Counted from the first letter of the stretch, positions 1 to 8,321 are shown. The stretch: DNA of 64,000 nucleotides from CSP1-4 sp963777975 (GCA_963777975.1 CAVZSO010000013.1:62001-126000), one strand, 5' to 3'. Translations and numbers: made by a program. The notes: generated by a model from the letters alone, not told the origin.

Positions 1-230
1 GTAAGGACCTCCTGGAGAGCTTCGGGATCGCTGGCGCGAGCGCTGACGATGGCGGACGCTTCGTCTGGCGTCAGGCGACGGAGGATGGCGCCCAGCCCGA
101 CCAGCACGTCGTCGCCCGGCAGGGCTTCTGGCACGATGAGGGCGGAGCAGCGCAGGACGCCATCGTCGGTGCGCACGATGGCCTCGTCACCGTCGCGGGC
201 GAGGACGATGCCGAGGGCGGTCAGGCACAC
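1..230 (-). CDS. hypC: HypC/HupF-family hydrogenase assembly chaperone (partial, 3' end beyond window)
   Basis: The product begins MCLTALGIVLAR from a GTG codon, which is the HypC signature of Met1-Cys2 followed by a small beta-barrel. It continues with GDDVLVGLGAILRRLTPDEA, matching the HypC C-terminal pattern. HypC carries the Fe(CN)2CO group with HypD and delivers it to the NiFe large subunit; Cys2 is the conserved functional residue. The start lies inside the last codons of the maturation protease (10-nt overlap), so translation is probably coupled and this is the last visible gene of the hydrogenase operon. About 76 codons are present before the window edge; other hyp genes may follow outside. 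Confidence 0.8.
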   Translation of the reverse strand, partial: MCLTALGIVLARDGDEAIVRTDDGVLRCSALIVPEALPGDDVLVGLGAILRRLTPDEASAIVSARASDPEALQEVL

Positions 231-742
231 GGCGCGACCACCTCTCGCAGGGCTGTCTCGATGGCTCGCCCGGCAGCGGGCAAGGCCGCCCGGACGGGCG
301 CCGAGAGCTGGCTGCCGATGGTGAACCTGGCGCCGGCGATACCCACGAACCGCCCATGCAGCGGATGTCCGCCGAGGGCGGCGGCCAGCTTCAGGACGGC
401 TGGCAATGGCAGGCCATGCGTCGAGGCAGTCGGCGCCTCTCGCAGCTCGGCCACCTCGGCCAGGGTCCAGACGACGATCGTGCCCGGCGCCGGACCACGG
501 ATGGCGTCGACGACGACGACCGGACCGGCACCCATGAGCGCCTCGACATCGAGATCGTGGGCACGAACAACGTCGACCCCCTCGAGCGCATCGCGCGACA
601 TGAGCTTGAGCGCCGCCTCGGCCGCGCCATCGTCGCCTCGGCTTGCGTGGCCGATGACGAAGAGGCTCACCCGTGTCGCGCTCGGCTGGGCCTCAAGCTG
701 GCCTGCGAGGGTGCCAGCCGTGCTGGTCGGTGTCCTGCTCAT
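221..742 (-). CDS. Hydrogenase maturation protease (HyaD/HybD/HycI family)
   Basis: This 173-residue protein resembles the endopeptidases that trim the C-terminus of NiFe-hydrogenase large subunits after metal insertion. Visible family features are the N-terminal strand FVIGHASRGDDGAA (normally GxGNxxxxDDG), a middle VVVDAIRG segment and the late STHGLPLPAVLKLA helix with its conserved His. The usual Gly-Asn of the first motif is replaced by His-Ala, which is worth noting. The start is ATG 742, which overlaps the hydA stop as ATGA; an upstream in-frame ATG would extend far into hydA. Its substrate should be the HydA encoded just upstream, which keeps an uncleaved C-terminal tail. Confidence 0.8.
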   Translation of the reverse strand: MSRTPTSTAGTLAGQLEAQPSATRVSLFVIGHASRGDDGAAEAALKLMSRDALEGVDVVRAHDLDVEALMGAGPVVVVDAIRGPAPGTIVVWTLAEVAELREAPTASTHGLPLPAVLKLAAALGGHPLHGRFVGIAGARFTIGSQLSAPVRAALPAAGRAIETALREVVAPCA

Positions 743-2088
743 GGCGTGTGCTCCACCGTCACGTCGAGGAAGTGGGTCGCGCACGAGATGCATGGGTCAT
801 AGGAGCGCACGAGCTGCTCGATGCGGACGCGCGCCTCGGGCTCGGGCAGCGCCAGGGCACTCGGCGCGAAGCCGATCAAGGCGGCCTCGATGGCGGCCTG
901 GTTCTGGCTCGTCGGCGGCACGATGCGCGCCCAGGCGACACGACCACGCTCGTCGACGCGGTACTCGTGGAAGAGCAGGCCGCGCGGTGCCTCGGTCGCC
1001 CAGCCTGCCGTCCCGGCCCGAGCCTGAACGGCGACGTGCGCCTCGGCCGGCGGACGATAGGCGGCCACGATGTCCCGCGCCTCGGCGGCGGCGTGGACCA
1101 GCTCGACGGCCCTGGCGACGATGCTCCGGAAGGGGTTCGCGCGGATCTCTCCGGCCAGGCCCGTCCGCGCCAGCGCCGCCGCCGCCAGGGGGTGGAGACG
1201 GTCGCCGGCGAGGGTGATCCGGGCGGCCGGGCCGACGAGGTACGACCGTCCGTCCAGGGTGTGCGACTGGAGCGCGTTCGAGCCCTCGACCTGGGTCTCG
1301 CGGAAGGTCGTCGACCAGGCTGCGCCGGGGATGTCGATGCCATCGCTCGAGACGATGCGGCCCTCGTTCATGGGGTAGTCGGTGGCATGGCGGAGGGCGA
1401 CCAGTCGGGCGGGCTCGACCTCATAGGACGGCGTCGGGAAGGCAGCCACCCAGTCGACCATCGCCAGCGCTTGCTCGACCGCTTGGTCGAGCGCGGGCGC
1501 CAGGACCGCCAGCTCCGTCACGCGCGGCGCGCGGCTGAAGCCGCCGACGCGCACGCTGACCGGATGGATCGGCCGGCCGCCGAGGAGCGTCACGATCCGG
1601 TTGCCGGTCTTCTTGAGCGCCAGGCCGCGCTCGACCGCGCCGCGGTCTAGCGCCGCCAGCGCGATGCCGCTCTCGACGCCCAGGAAATCCGGCGCGTGGA
1701 GCAGCGTCACATGGAGGGCATGGCTCTCGATCCACTCGCCGCAGTAGAGGAGGCGACGCAGCGTCCGCACGACGGGATCGATCTCGACGCCGAAGAGCGC
1801 CTCGAAGGCGTGCACCGCGCTCATCTGATAGGCGACCGGGCAGATGCCGCAGATGCGCGCCACGATGTCGAGGACGTCGTCCGGCCGGCGCCCGACGACG
1901 AGCTGCTCGAAGTAGCGCGGCGCCTCGAAGATCGCCAGCCGGGCCTCGACGACGCGACCCTCGCGCAGTCGAAGCCGCAGGCGGCCCTCGCCCTCGACCC
2001 GGGTCAGCTGCCCGATGTCGAAGTCGCGCTCTTCAGTCTGCGCGACGGCTGTCCCGCTGCCGGTCCCGTGGCCTTCACCGCCGTGCAT
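739..2088 (-). CDS. hydA: Group 3b-like NiFe hydrogenase large (alpha) subunit
   Basis: This 449-residue subunit holds the NiFe active site. The N-terminal cysteine pair is in ARICGICPVAYQMSAVHA and the C-terminal pair in DPCISCATH. Ten residues (FLDVTVEHTP) follow the terminal His and would be removed by the maturation protease encoded immediately downstream. The N-terminus has the typical LTRVEGEGRLRL motif. ATG 2088 is preferred because TGGAGGA lies 6 nt upstream; ATGs at 2094 and 2106 are alternatives. It overlaps hydD by 14 nt. Together with HydD and the fused HydB-HydG it should form a cytoplasmic NAD(P)-linked hydrogenase (sulfhydrogenase type). Confidence 0.92.
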   Translation of the reverse strand: MHGGEGHGTGSGTAVAQTEERDFDIGQLTRVEGEGRLRLRLREGRVVEARLAIFEAPRYFEQLVVGRRPDDVLDIVARICGICPVAYQMSAVHAFEALFGVEIDPVVRTLRRLLYCGEWIESHALHVTLLHAPDFLGVESGIALAALDRGAVERGLALKKTGNRIVTLLGGRPIHPVSVRVGGFSRAPRVTELAVLAPALDQAVEQALAMVDWVAAFPTPSYEVEPARLVALRHATDYPMNEGRIVSSDGIDIPGAAWSTTFRETQVEGSNALQSHTLDGRSYLVGPAARITLAGDRLHPLAAAALARTGLAGEIRANPFRSIVARAVELVHAAAEARDIVAAYRPPAEAHVAVQARAGTAGWATEAPRGLLFHEYRVDERGRVAWARIVPPTSQNQAAIEAALIGFAPSALALPEPEARVRIEQLVRSYDPCISCATHFLDVTVEHTP

Positions 2089-2911
2089 GGCCATCCTCCA
2101 CGCCATCGAGCGTCGGCGCGGCGACGGTGCCGGCTCGATAGGCGGCGGCGGCCCGGGAGGCCTGGTCGGCGAACGTCGGCGCCATGGCCGTGAAGCCCGC
2201 GAAGCGCTCGTCGACGTCGGCTGCGGTCATGCCATCGGCCATCAGGCCGCGCTGCAGGCCGATCACGTTGGCCGACTCACGGGGTCCGAAGCAGGCGTAG
2301 CAGCCGCGGGCGAAGGCCGGGCACAGGGCGCCGCAGCCCGTCCGCGTGACCGGCCCCAGGCAGGGTTCGCCGAAGGCGACCACGACACAGACACGACCGG
2401 CCCGCTTGCATTCGAGGCAGACCGCTTCGTCAGGCAGCTGCGGCCGACGGCCGACGAGGGTCGCCGTCAGGAACTCGACCAGCTGGCCGGGCGCGATGGG
2501 GCAGCCGCGCAGCTCCGCGTCGACGGTGACGTGATCCGCGATCGGCGTCGCGGTGGCCAAGGAGTCGACCCAGGCCGGTTCGGGATAGATCGATGCACGC
2601 CAGCTGTCGTGGTCCGCGACGTTGCGCAGCGCCTGGATGCCGCCGGCCGTGGCACAGGCGCCGATGGTCACCAGCTTGGCCGCCCGTCGGCGGAGCTCGA
2701 CGATCTCCTCGGCCTGCTCGGGTGTGCTGACCGAGCCCTCGACCAGCAGCAGGTCGTACGGTCCGGCCGAGCGCGCGGAGGTCGCCTCCGGGAACTCGAC
2801 GATCTCGACGCGGTCGGTGATGGCCAGCAGCTCGTCCTCGAGGTCGAGGAGGGTCAGCTGGCAGCCGTCACAGGAGGCGAACTTGACGACGGCGAGGCGC
2901 GGCCGGCTCAT
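2075..2911 (-). CDS. hydD: Group 3b-like NiFe hydrogenase small (delta) subunit
   Basis: The 278-residue small subunit carries Fe-S clusters that relay electrons from the NiFe site. The N-terminal FASCDGCQLTLLDLEDEL motif supplies the proximal-cluster cysteines. Further cysteines occur in GACATAGGI, ELRGCPI, CLECKRAG, GEPCLGPVTRTGCGALCP and GCYACFGP. There is no Tat signal, consistent with a soluble group 3 enzyme. ATG 2911 overlaps the stop of the HydB-HydG gene as TGATG. Gene order beta-gamma, delta, alpha is that of hydBGDA operons. Confidence 0.9.
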   Translation of the reverse strand: MSRPRLAVVKFASCDGCQLTLLDLEDELLAITDRVEIVEFPEATSARSAGPYDLLLVEGSVSTPEQAEEIVELRRRAAKLVTIGACATAGGIQALRNVADHDSWRASIYPEPAWVDSLATATPIADHVTVDAELRGCPIAPGQLVEFLTATLVGRRPQLPDEAVCLECKRAGRVCVVVAFGEPCLGPVTRTGCGALCPAFARGCYACFGPRESANVIGLQRGLMADGMTAADVDERFAGFTAMAPTFADQASRAAAAYRAGTVAAPTLDGVEDGHARR

Positions 2912-4899
2912 CAGCGACCCTCGCGTCCGAATGCATCGCCAAGCTCCGCCAGGCTGAAGACGGGGCCGTCGCGACAGACGAAGAAGCGGCCCAGCTGGCA
3001 GTGGCCGCAGAGCCCGACGCCGCAGTCCATGTGCCGCTCGAGGGTCACCACGATGCGGTCGTCCGTCAGGCCACGGGAACGCAGGACGTCGGCCGTCGCC
3101 TCCATCATCCGCTCGGGCCCACAGATGGCAGCGACGGTGCCATCGGGGATGCGCTCGCTGTGGTCGAAGAGGTGCGTCACGACCCCGACCCGACCGAGCC
3201 AGTCGCCGCCCGCCCGATCGACGGTCTCGTCGACGAGCAGGCCGGCCTCCGTCCAGGCGCTCAGCTCGGAGGTGAAGAGGCGGTCGCGCGGCGTGCGGGC
3301 ACCCAGGAAGATGCGCACGGCCCCGAACTGCAGCCGATCTGCGGCGATGGTGTCGATGAGCGGCCGGAGCGGCGCCAGCCCGATGCCGCCGGCCACGATG
3401 ACGACGTCGCGGCCGTACATGCGCTCGACCGGCCAGCCACGCCCGAGCGGTCCGCGAAGGCCGACCTCGCTGCCGATCGCCAGTGCCGTCAGGGCGGCCG
3501 TCGCCGGCCCAGCCGCCCGGATGGTCAGCTCGATGGTCGCGTCGTGGACCCGGGAGACGGAGATCGGCGCGGCCGGGAAGCCGGGCAGGCCGACCATCAC
3601 GAACTGGCCCGGGCGCGGGTGTGGCGCGTCGATCCAGGCCACCGTCAGGGTCACGGTGTCAGCGGTCTCGCGGTGGCTGCCGAGGATGCGGGCGGGGCGG
3701 AGCCAGGCGTCGTCGATCGGCGGGGTTGCCGGCAGCTGCAGCATCGGCAGTGCCTGCCGAGGCGGCGGCGCGATGACCGCCAGCTCCTCGCGCACGTCGA
3801 TGGCGACCGGGCACCAGGTCACGCAACGGCCGCAGCCGACGCAACCGAAGGTGCCGAACTGCTCGACCCAGGTGGAGAACTTGTGGGTCAGCCACTGGCG
3901 GTAGCGGTCCTGCGGGCGGGAACGGAACGTGCCCCCGGCGACGGCCGCGAAGCTGCTCGAGAAGCAGGAGTCCCAGGCCCGTTGCGACGTCGTCTCGATG
4001 CCATCGAGGTCGGAGACCTGCTCGACGCTGGTGCAGAAGCAGGTCGGGCAGACGAGCGTGCAGTTGCCACAGGTCAGGCACCGCTCGGCGACCTCGGCCC
4101 AGCGGGGGCTGTCGAGGGCGGCCTCCAGGCGCACGGGCAAGCCCGTGGTCGCGACGCCGGCATTGGCAGCCACGGCTGCACGCGCATCAGCGACGCCCCC
4201 GGCGGCTTCGTCCCGCTCCGCATCGGTCGCCGGTCGGACGGGCACGGCGTCCAGCAGCTGGGCACCGCGGGCGCTGCCGACGCGGACGACGAAGCCGTCC
4301 CGCGTCTCGGTCAGCACGAGGTCGGCGCCATCGCGGACCTCGGGTCCGGTGCCCATCGACGTGCAGAAGCAGGTCGAGGCAGCCGTGGTGCACTCGATGG
4401 CCACGACCAACGCCGACGAGCGACGAGCCGCATAGTCGGCATCGGCGACCGGCCCGCGAAGGAGGACCCGGTCCTGGACGTCGAGGGCTGCGAGCTCGCA
4501 GGCACGAACGCCCAGGAACGCGATCGGCGGCGCGTCGGGGACGACGGCGCTGAACGTCGCGCTGGCGGCATCGAGCCGGGCCGTGCCGATAGGCACTCGG
4601 GCCGGGAAGGTCCAGCGCTTGGGGCTCATGGGCCCGACGGTGAAGTCGAAGGTGCGACCCTCGCGTCCCGTACCGAGGCGATATCGGCCGGGCGCCTGCG
4701 ACTCGCGCACACCGGTCGGCAGCTCGGCGGCGGTCGCGATCTCGTCGAGGATGACCGCGCCATCGCGGACGGTCGGTCCGATGACCTGTCGCCCGTCGGC
4801 ACGCATGGCCTGGATGAGGCGATCGAGGTCGGCTCGTTCGAGGAATGTGGGCTCGGCAGCGCTCGGAGCCTCATCGAGCGTCGCGGTCGTCGTCGGCAT
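2911..4899 (-). CDS. hydBG: Fused HydB-HydG: hydrogenase Fe-S beta subunit joined to FAD/NAD(P)-binding gamma subunit
   Basis: This 662-residue protein joins two subunits usually encoded by separate genes. Residues 1 to about 385 are HydB-like, with Cys motifs at 170-180 (ECTTAASTCFC), 274-287 (CLTCGNCTLVCPTC) and 353-363 (CVGCGRCVTWC) for Fe-S clusters. Residues about 400-662 are HydG-like, a ferredoxin-NADP reductase fold with the flavin strand PGQFVMVGLPG, the nucleotide motif GGIGLAPLRPL, CGPERMM, and a C-terminal [2Fe-2S] motif CGVGLCGHCQLG...C. The frame is open through the junction and no internal start with a ribosome site was seen near residue 390. ATG 4899 shares its A with the stop of the upstream cNMP gene. 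Confidence 0.9.
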   Translation of the reverse strand: MPTTTATLDEAPSAAEPTFLERADLDRLIQAMRADGRQVIGPTVRDGAVILDEIATAAELPTGVRESQAPGRYRLGTGREGRTFDFTVGPMSPKRWTFPARVPIGTARLDAASATFSAVVPDAPPIAFLGVRACELAALDVQDRVLLRGPVADADYAARRSSALVVAIECTTAASTCFCTSMGTGPEVRDGADLVLTETRDGFVVRVGSARGAQLLDAVPVRPATDAERDEAAGGVADARAAVAANAGVATTGLPVRLEAALDSPRWAEVAERCLTCGNCTLVCPTCFCTSVEQVSDLDGIETTSQRAWDSCFSSSFAAVAGGTFRSRPQDRYRQWLTHKFSTWVEQFGTFGCVGCGRCVTWCPVAIDVREELAVIAPPPRQALPMLQLPATPPIDDAWLRPARILGSHRETADTVTLTVAWIDAPHPRPGQFVMVGLPGFPAAPISVSRVHDATIELTIRAAGPATAALTALAIGSEVGLRGPLGRGWPVERMYGRDVVIVAGGIGLAPLRPLIDTIAADRLQFGAVRIFLGARTPRDRLFTSELSAWTEAGLLVDETVDRAGGDWLGRVGVVTHLFDHSERIPDGTVAAICGPERMMEATADVLRSRGLTDDRIVVTLERHMDCGVGLCGHCQLGRFFVCRDGPVFSLAELGDAFGREGR

Positions 4900-5381
4900 C
4901 ACCAGGCACCCTCGAGCTGGCCGGCGAACAAGTCGAGGAGCTGCAGGCGGGTGCCCTGCAAGCGACGCGCGATGGTCTCCAGGAGGCGCGGGTAGAGCGA
5001 CGCCGCCAGGGCGTCGTCGGCATGCAGGGCGGTCCGGAGGGCGACCGCCTCGACGACCAGGGCGCGCACGGGGATGACCGTGACCGCGGTCGATGTCGCT
5101 CGGTAGGGCGGCACGACCGCCGACCAGCCGACCACGTCGCCTGGTTCCACGGTCAGGATCGTGGTCCGGCCGCGGCCAGGGACCACCAGGCGCAGCGCCA
5201 CTCGCCCGGACAGGACGAGGCCGAATTCCGTGGTCAGCTCGCCCTCGCGCGTCATCTCTGATCCGGCCGGCACGTCGACCACCCGCGCCAGCTCCAGGAA
5301 CGCCGCCCGGGCGTGCGGCGAGAGGTCGGCCCCGAACCAGGTGGTGGCCAGGCTGGCTGCCAGATCGCGTCGTTCCTTCAC
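4899..5381 (-). CDS. Cyclic nucleotide-binding-domain protein without HTH
   Basis: The 160-residue product is essentially one CRP-type cNMP-binding barrel: EMTREGELTTEFGLVLSGRVALRL, then TILTVEPGDVVGWSAVVPPYR in the phosphate-binding-cassette position, then a C-helix. It stops there, so no DNA-binding helix-turn-helix is present. It is the first gene of the hydrogenase operon and is joined to hydBG by TGATG. GTG 5381 was chosen because two regulatory palindromes lie at 5448-5497; an ATG at 5528 would place them inside the gene. It may sense a nucleotide and modulate the hydrogenase, but that is inference. Confidence 0.7.
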   Translation of the reverse strand: MKERRDLAASLATTWFGADLSPHARAAFLELARVVDVPAGSEMTREGELTTEFGLVLSGRVALRLVVPGRGRTTILTVEPGDVVGWSAVVPPYRATSTAVTVIPVRALVVEAVALRTALHADDALAASLYPRLLETIARRLQGTRLQLLDLFAGQLEGAW

Positions 5382-5447
5382 GACCTGACGGTAGGTCGCG
5401 CGCCCGCACCCTCGACAGTGCCAAGCGTCCCCTGGTCGGCCCCGCGA

Positions 5448-5497
5448 GGGTCGCTGGGCCCCTACCCGGATGGGGCCGACAACGGGCCGTTCGGCCC
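5448..5497 (-). promoter_or_regulatory. Two DevR-box-like palindromes upstream of the hydrogenase operon
   Basis: GGGTCGCTGGGCCC (5448-5461) and GGGCCGTTCGGCCC (5484-5497) both fit GGGnC-N4-GnCCC. That is the core layout of the mycobacterial DevR/DosR box (GGGAC-TWWA-GTCCC). They lie 67 and 103 bp upstream of the chosen GTG. A DevR-like regulator with the same recognition-helix residues is encoded at 11042-11710. The pattern fixes only eight G/C positions, so about one chance match per 4 to 5 kb is expected at this GC content. Confidence 0.5.
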
Positions 5498-5608
5498 TAT
5501 GGACGGCGGTCGAGCGTCGAGAGGGCACCGAACGGGCAACGACTTGCTGCTCGGTCAGCGCGCTCTGGTGTGCCTCGGTCGCGCAGGTCTCGGGCCGCTA
5601 GCGCTGGC

Positions 5609-6202
5609 TCAGTCGTCCTGCGGCTGCCCCGCACCGATGGCCATCGCGGCCGCCATCGCCTCTCCGTCGGTGGCGGGTGGCTTGGGATCCGCGACCGGGA
5701 TCGGAGCGCCCTCGAACATGATGGTCAGCTCGTAGGTGCCACCGACCAGCTTGCTCTCGATGGGGTGTCCGGCGCGGTGGAAGACGCGGAGCATGCCCAC
5801 GTTGTCCGCCAGCACGGTCGCGGTGAAGCCGGCGATGCCCTGCTCCCGGGCGGCCGCCGTGATGGCCCCGAAGAGCTGTGTCCCGATGCCCTTGCCCTGC
5901 CACTCGTCGCGGACGACGAAGGCGACCTCGGCCAGATTCGTCCGTCGGTCGAGGTCGTAGCGGGCGACGGCCAGGATCGGCTGGTCCTCGGCATTCTCGG
6001 GGGTCGCTACGAGCGCCAACGTGCGTTCGTAATCGGTGCGCATGAAGGCCTGCAGCCGAGCGTGAGGCATCGTCGGCACGTGTCGGAAGAAGCGGTGGTA
6101 GACCGACTCTTCGCTGAGCGAGTAGAAGGTGTCCCGCAGCGCCGGTTCATCGGTCATCCGCAGCGGGCGGATGAAGAGGTCCGTGCCGTCCTTGAGCTTC
6201 AC
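5609..6202 (-). CDS. GNAT N-acetyltransferase (C-terminal part of a bifunctional CoA hydrolase/GNAT protein)
   Basis: Residues from MKLKDGTDLFIRPLRM give a GNAT domain of about 190 aa with LAEVAFVVRDEWQGKGIGTQL as the acetyl-CoA-binding Q/RxxGxG/A loop. The same frame is open upstream of this ATG and encodes YPERLERWVKLKDGT. In known bifunctional acetyl-CoA hydrolase/transferase-GNAT proteins this is the linker directly after the hydrolase domain. One extra base in the GGG at 6231-6233 separates the frames. In the organism this is therefore probably the C-terminal domain of the upstream gene rather than a separate protein. Such domains can acetylate proteins; the target is unknown. Confidence 0.75.
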   Translation of the reverse strand: MKLKDGTDLFIRPLRMTDEPALRDTFYSLSEESVYHRFFRHVPTMPHARLQAFMRTDYERTLALVATPENAEDQPILAVARYDLDRRTNLAEVAFVVRDEWQGKGIGTQLFGAITAAAREQGIAGFTATVLADNVGMLRVFHRAGHPIESKLVGGTYELTIMFEGAPIPVADPKPPATDGEAMAAAMAIGAGQPQDD

Positions 6203-7571
6203 CCACCGCTCCAGACGCTCCGGGTAGAGTGGGAGTCGAGAATTCGGGCTCGATCTGGTCGGCGTAGACGAGATGGCGGGCCTTCGCCTCGGCGAGCAGC
6301 CACGGCCGGAACTTGGGGTGAGCGATCGAGACGAGCGCCAGTGCGCGCTCGCGCATCGTCTTGCCGTGCAGATAGGCGATGCCGTATTCGGTCACGATGT
6401 AATGCACGTCGCCGCGGCTGGTGACGACACCGGCACCGGGCTTGAGCATGGGCACGATGCGCGAGATGGTGCCGTCCTCGGCCGTAGACGGCAGGGCGAT
6501 GATCGGCTTGCCGCCCTTGGACCGCGCGGATCCCCGGATGAAGTCGACCTGGCCGCCGATCCCCGAGTAGAAGAGCTCGCCCAGCGAGTCTGCGCAGACC
6601 TGGCCGGTGAGGTCGACCTCGATGGCCGAGTTGATCGAGGTCATGCGTTCGTTCTGGGCGATGACGAAGGGGTCGTTCGTGTACTCGGTCGGGTGGAACT
6701 CGACGATCGGGTTGTCGTCGACGAAGTCATAGAGCGCCTTCGAGCCGAGCACGAAGCCAGCCACCATCTTGCCCCGGTGGAGCGTCTTGCGGTTGTTCGT
6801 GATGACGCCGGCATCGATGAGCGGCAGCACGCCGTCCGAGAACATCTCGGTGTGGATGCCCAGGTCGTGACGATCGCCGAGGTAGCGCAATACCGCGTCC
6901 GGGATCTGACCGATACCGAGCTGAAGCGTGGCGCCGTCCTCGACGAGATCCGCGATGTGGCGCCCGATCTGCAATGCCAGCTCGCTCTCCTCGCCCTGCG
7001 GCGCCTCGAGGATGGGCTCGTCGCTGGCGACCAGGACATCGATGTCGCGGACGTGGATGAAGCAGTCACCGAGGGCGCGCGGCGCCTGGCTGTTGACCTC
7101 GGCGATGACGACATGAGCGCTCTCCGCGGCGGACTTGACGATGTCGGTCGAGACGCCGTAGGAGCAGTATCCGTGGTCGTCGGGTTCGGAGACCTGGATG
7201 AGCGCGACGTCGATGACCAACCGCCCTGTCCGGAAGAGGGCTGGCACCTCGGACAGGAAGATCGGCGTGTAGTCTGCTCGTCCCTCGGCCACCGCGGCAC
7301 GGGTGTTGGCGCCGATGAAGAAGGCGTTATGTCGGAAGCGCTGGTCGAAGCGTGGCTCCGCGTAGGGCGCCACACCCAGCGTCATGATGTGGACGATCTC
7401 GGCATCGTCGAGGTTCTCCCTGGAGGCCAGGGCACGAACGAGCGACTGCGGCTCGCCGGCGCCGCTACCGACGAAGACGCGCGAACCGTGTCGGATCCTG
7501 CGCACGGCATGCGCGGCGGTCTCGACCTTGGCGGAATATCGGGCCTGCCACTCGGCGTCAGGATCGCTCAT
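6147..7571 (-). CDS. Acetyl-CoA hydrolase / 4-hydroxybutyrate CoA-transferase family protein (N-terminal part of bifunctional protein)
   Basis: A CoA-transferase of the AbfT/acetyl-CoA hydrolase family, which moves CoA between acyl-CoA and acetate-like acids. Conserved blocks include VFVGSGAGEPQSLV near the N-terminus, the catalytic-Glu segment DLGIHTEMFSDGV, and GGQVDFIRGSARSKGGKPI. ATG 7571 (MSDPDAEWQARYSAK) is preferred over an ATG at 7661 because a DevR-like box lies at 7612-7625. After LVYADQIEPEFSTP the frame drifts into unrelated sequence. Removing one base of the run at 6231-6233 continues it into the GNAT domain downstream, giving a fusion of about 653 aa. It may support acetate handling under oxygen limitation. 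Confidence 0.85.
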   Translation of the reverse strand: MSDPDAEWQARYSAKVETAAHAVRRIRHGSRVFVGSGAGEPQSLVRALASRENLDDAEIVHIMTLGVAPYAEPRFDQRFRHNAFFIGANTRAAVAEGRADYTPIFLSEVPALFRTGRLVIDVALIQVSEPDDHGYCSYGVSTDIVKSAAESAHVVIAEVNSQAPRALGDCFIHVRDIDVLVASDEPILEAPQGEESELALQIGRHIADLVEDGATLQLGIGQIPDAVLRYLGDRHDLGIHTEMFSDGVLPLIDAGVITNNRKTLHRGKMVAGFVLGSKALYDFVDDNPIVEFHPTEYTNDPFVIAQNERMTSINSAIEVDLTGQVCADSLGELFYSGIGGQVDFIRGSARSKGGKPIIALPSTAEDGTISRIVPMLKPGAGVVTSRGDVHYIVTEYGIAYLHGKTMRERALALVSIAHPKFRPWLLAEAKARHLVYADQIEPEFSTPTLPGASGAVGEAQGRHGPLHPPAADDR

Positions 7572-7611
7572 CGTCGACTCGACTCTAGCCGGGCTCGTCG
7601 GTCCGCGCATC

Positions 7612-7625
7612 GGGGCATTCGGCCC
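7612..7625 (-). promoter_or_regulatory. DevR-box-like palindrome between CoA-hydrolase and hemerythrin genes
   Basis: GGGGCATTCGGCCC fits GGGnC-N4-GnCCC and lies 41 bp upstream of the hydrolase ATG (7571). It sits in the divergent gap shared with the hemerythrin gene (start 7773). A weaker copy, GGGCTCGTCGGTCC (7591-7604), lies 21 bp away centre to centre, similar to tandem DevR boxes. Assignment to the DevR-like regulator is inference. Confidence 0.45.
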
Positions 7626-7772
7626 TAAGAGGGCACCGATCCGGCTGCCCAGCCGGCACATCCCGATGGGACGGTGCGTCGTGCATGCCGAAGAGAGGCC
7701 TCACGGCACTGGTGCTGGACACCCTCCGAGCAGATCGTTGACATGAAGGCGATCCCACCGGGAGATCAAGAC

Positions 7773-8280
7773 ATGACAGGGGCGAGCACAGACGGGCGAC
7801 AGGCGATCCGGTCGTTTGCCGAGCACGAACTCGACGAGCTGACGGCCGGCATCGATCGGATCCATGAGCTTGGCGAGGAGCTGGCCAGCCTGCCTGTCGA
7901 TCAGAGGGCAGCCAGCATCCGCAAGGTGTTGCAGTGGATCGACGCTGATGTCAAGCCCCACATGACCTGGGAGGAGTCCTGGCTCTTCCCCCAGATCGAT
8001 GCTCACGCTGGTACGCCGTGGGCGACCCGCATCGTCCGGTTCGATCATCAACAGATCGCGGCACAAGCCGAGAGACTCCATGCACAGTGCGCATACGGAA
8101 GTCACTTCTCCCCGCATGACACCGTGATCGCTGGTAGCCGACCTGTCCCGCCTCGAAGCCCTCTTGCGCGCCAACGTCGAGCGCGAAGAACGCTTCCTTC
8201 TTCCCTTGCTGGAACCCGAGGCCGCACGATGGGCACCGGAGTGGCGCGATCGACCTCCGGCACCGCGGGACTCGTGGATC
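7773..8280 (+). pseudogene. Hemerythrin/HHE-domain protein, frameshifted
   Basis: The first frame encodes an HHE-type four-helix protein: FAEHELDELTAGIDRIHEL, then VKPHMTWEESWLFPQID, then FDHQQIAAQAERLH. These provide the His/Glu ligands of a diiron site. The expected last helix, RLEALLRANVEREERFLLPL, is in the next frame, requiring one extra base removed around 8131-8149. ATG 7773 has GGGAG 8 nt upstream. The first frame stays open to 8960, so an automatic caller would report one long protein. Hemerythrin domains bind O2 or NO, which suits the low-oxygen neighbourhood. The 3' end is uncertain because the corrected frame has no clear stop near the end of the domain. Confidence 0.65.
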
Positions 8281-8321
8281 CGCGCCCCGCCGGACTCCGG
8301 GCGACCGAGGTCGCCGGTCAG

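Noticed and set aside
5382..5528. N-terminal extension of the cNMP protein from ATG 5528
   Set aside because: The extension is Arg/Pro/Gly-rich with no fold, and it would place two promoter palindromes inside the gene.
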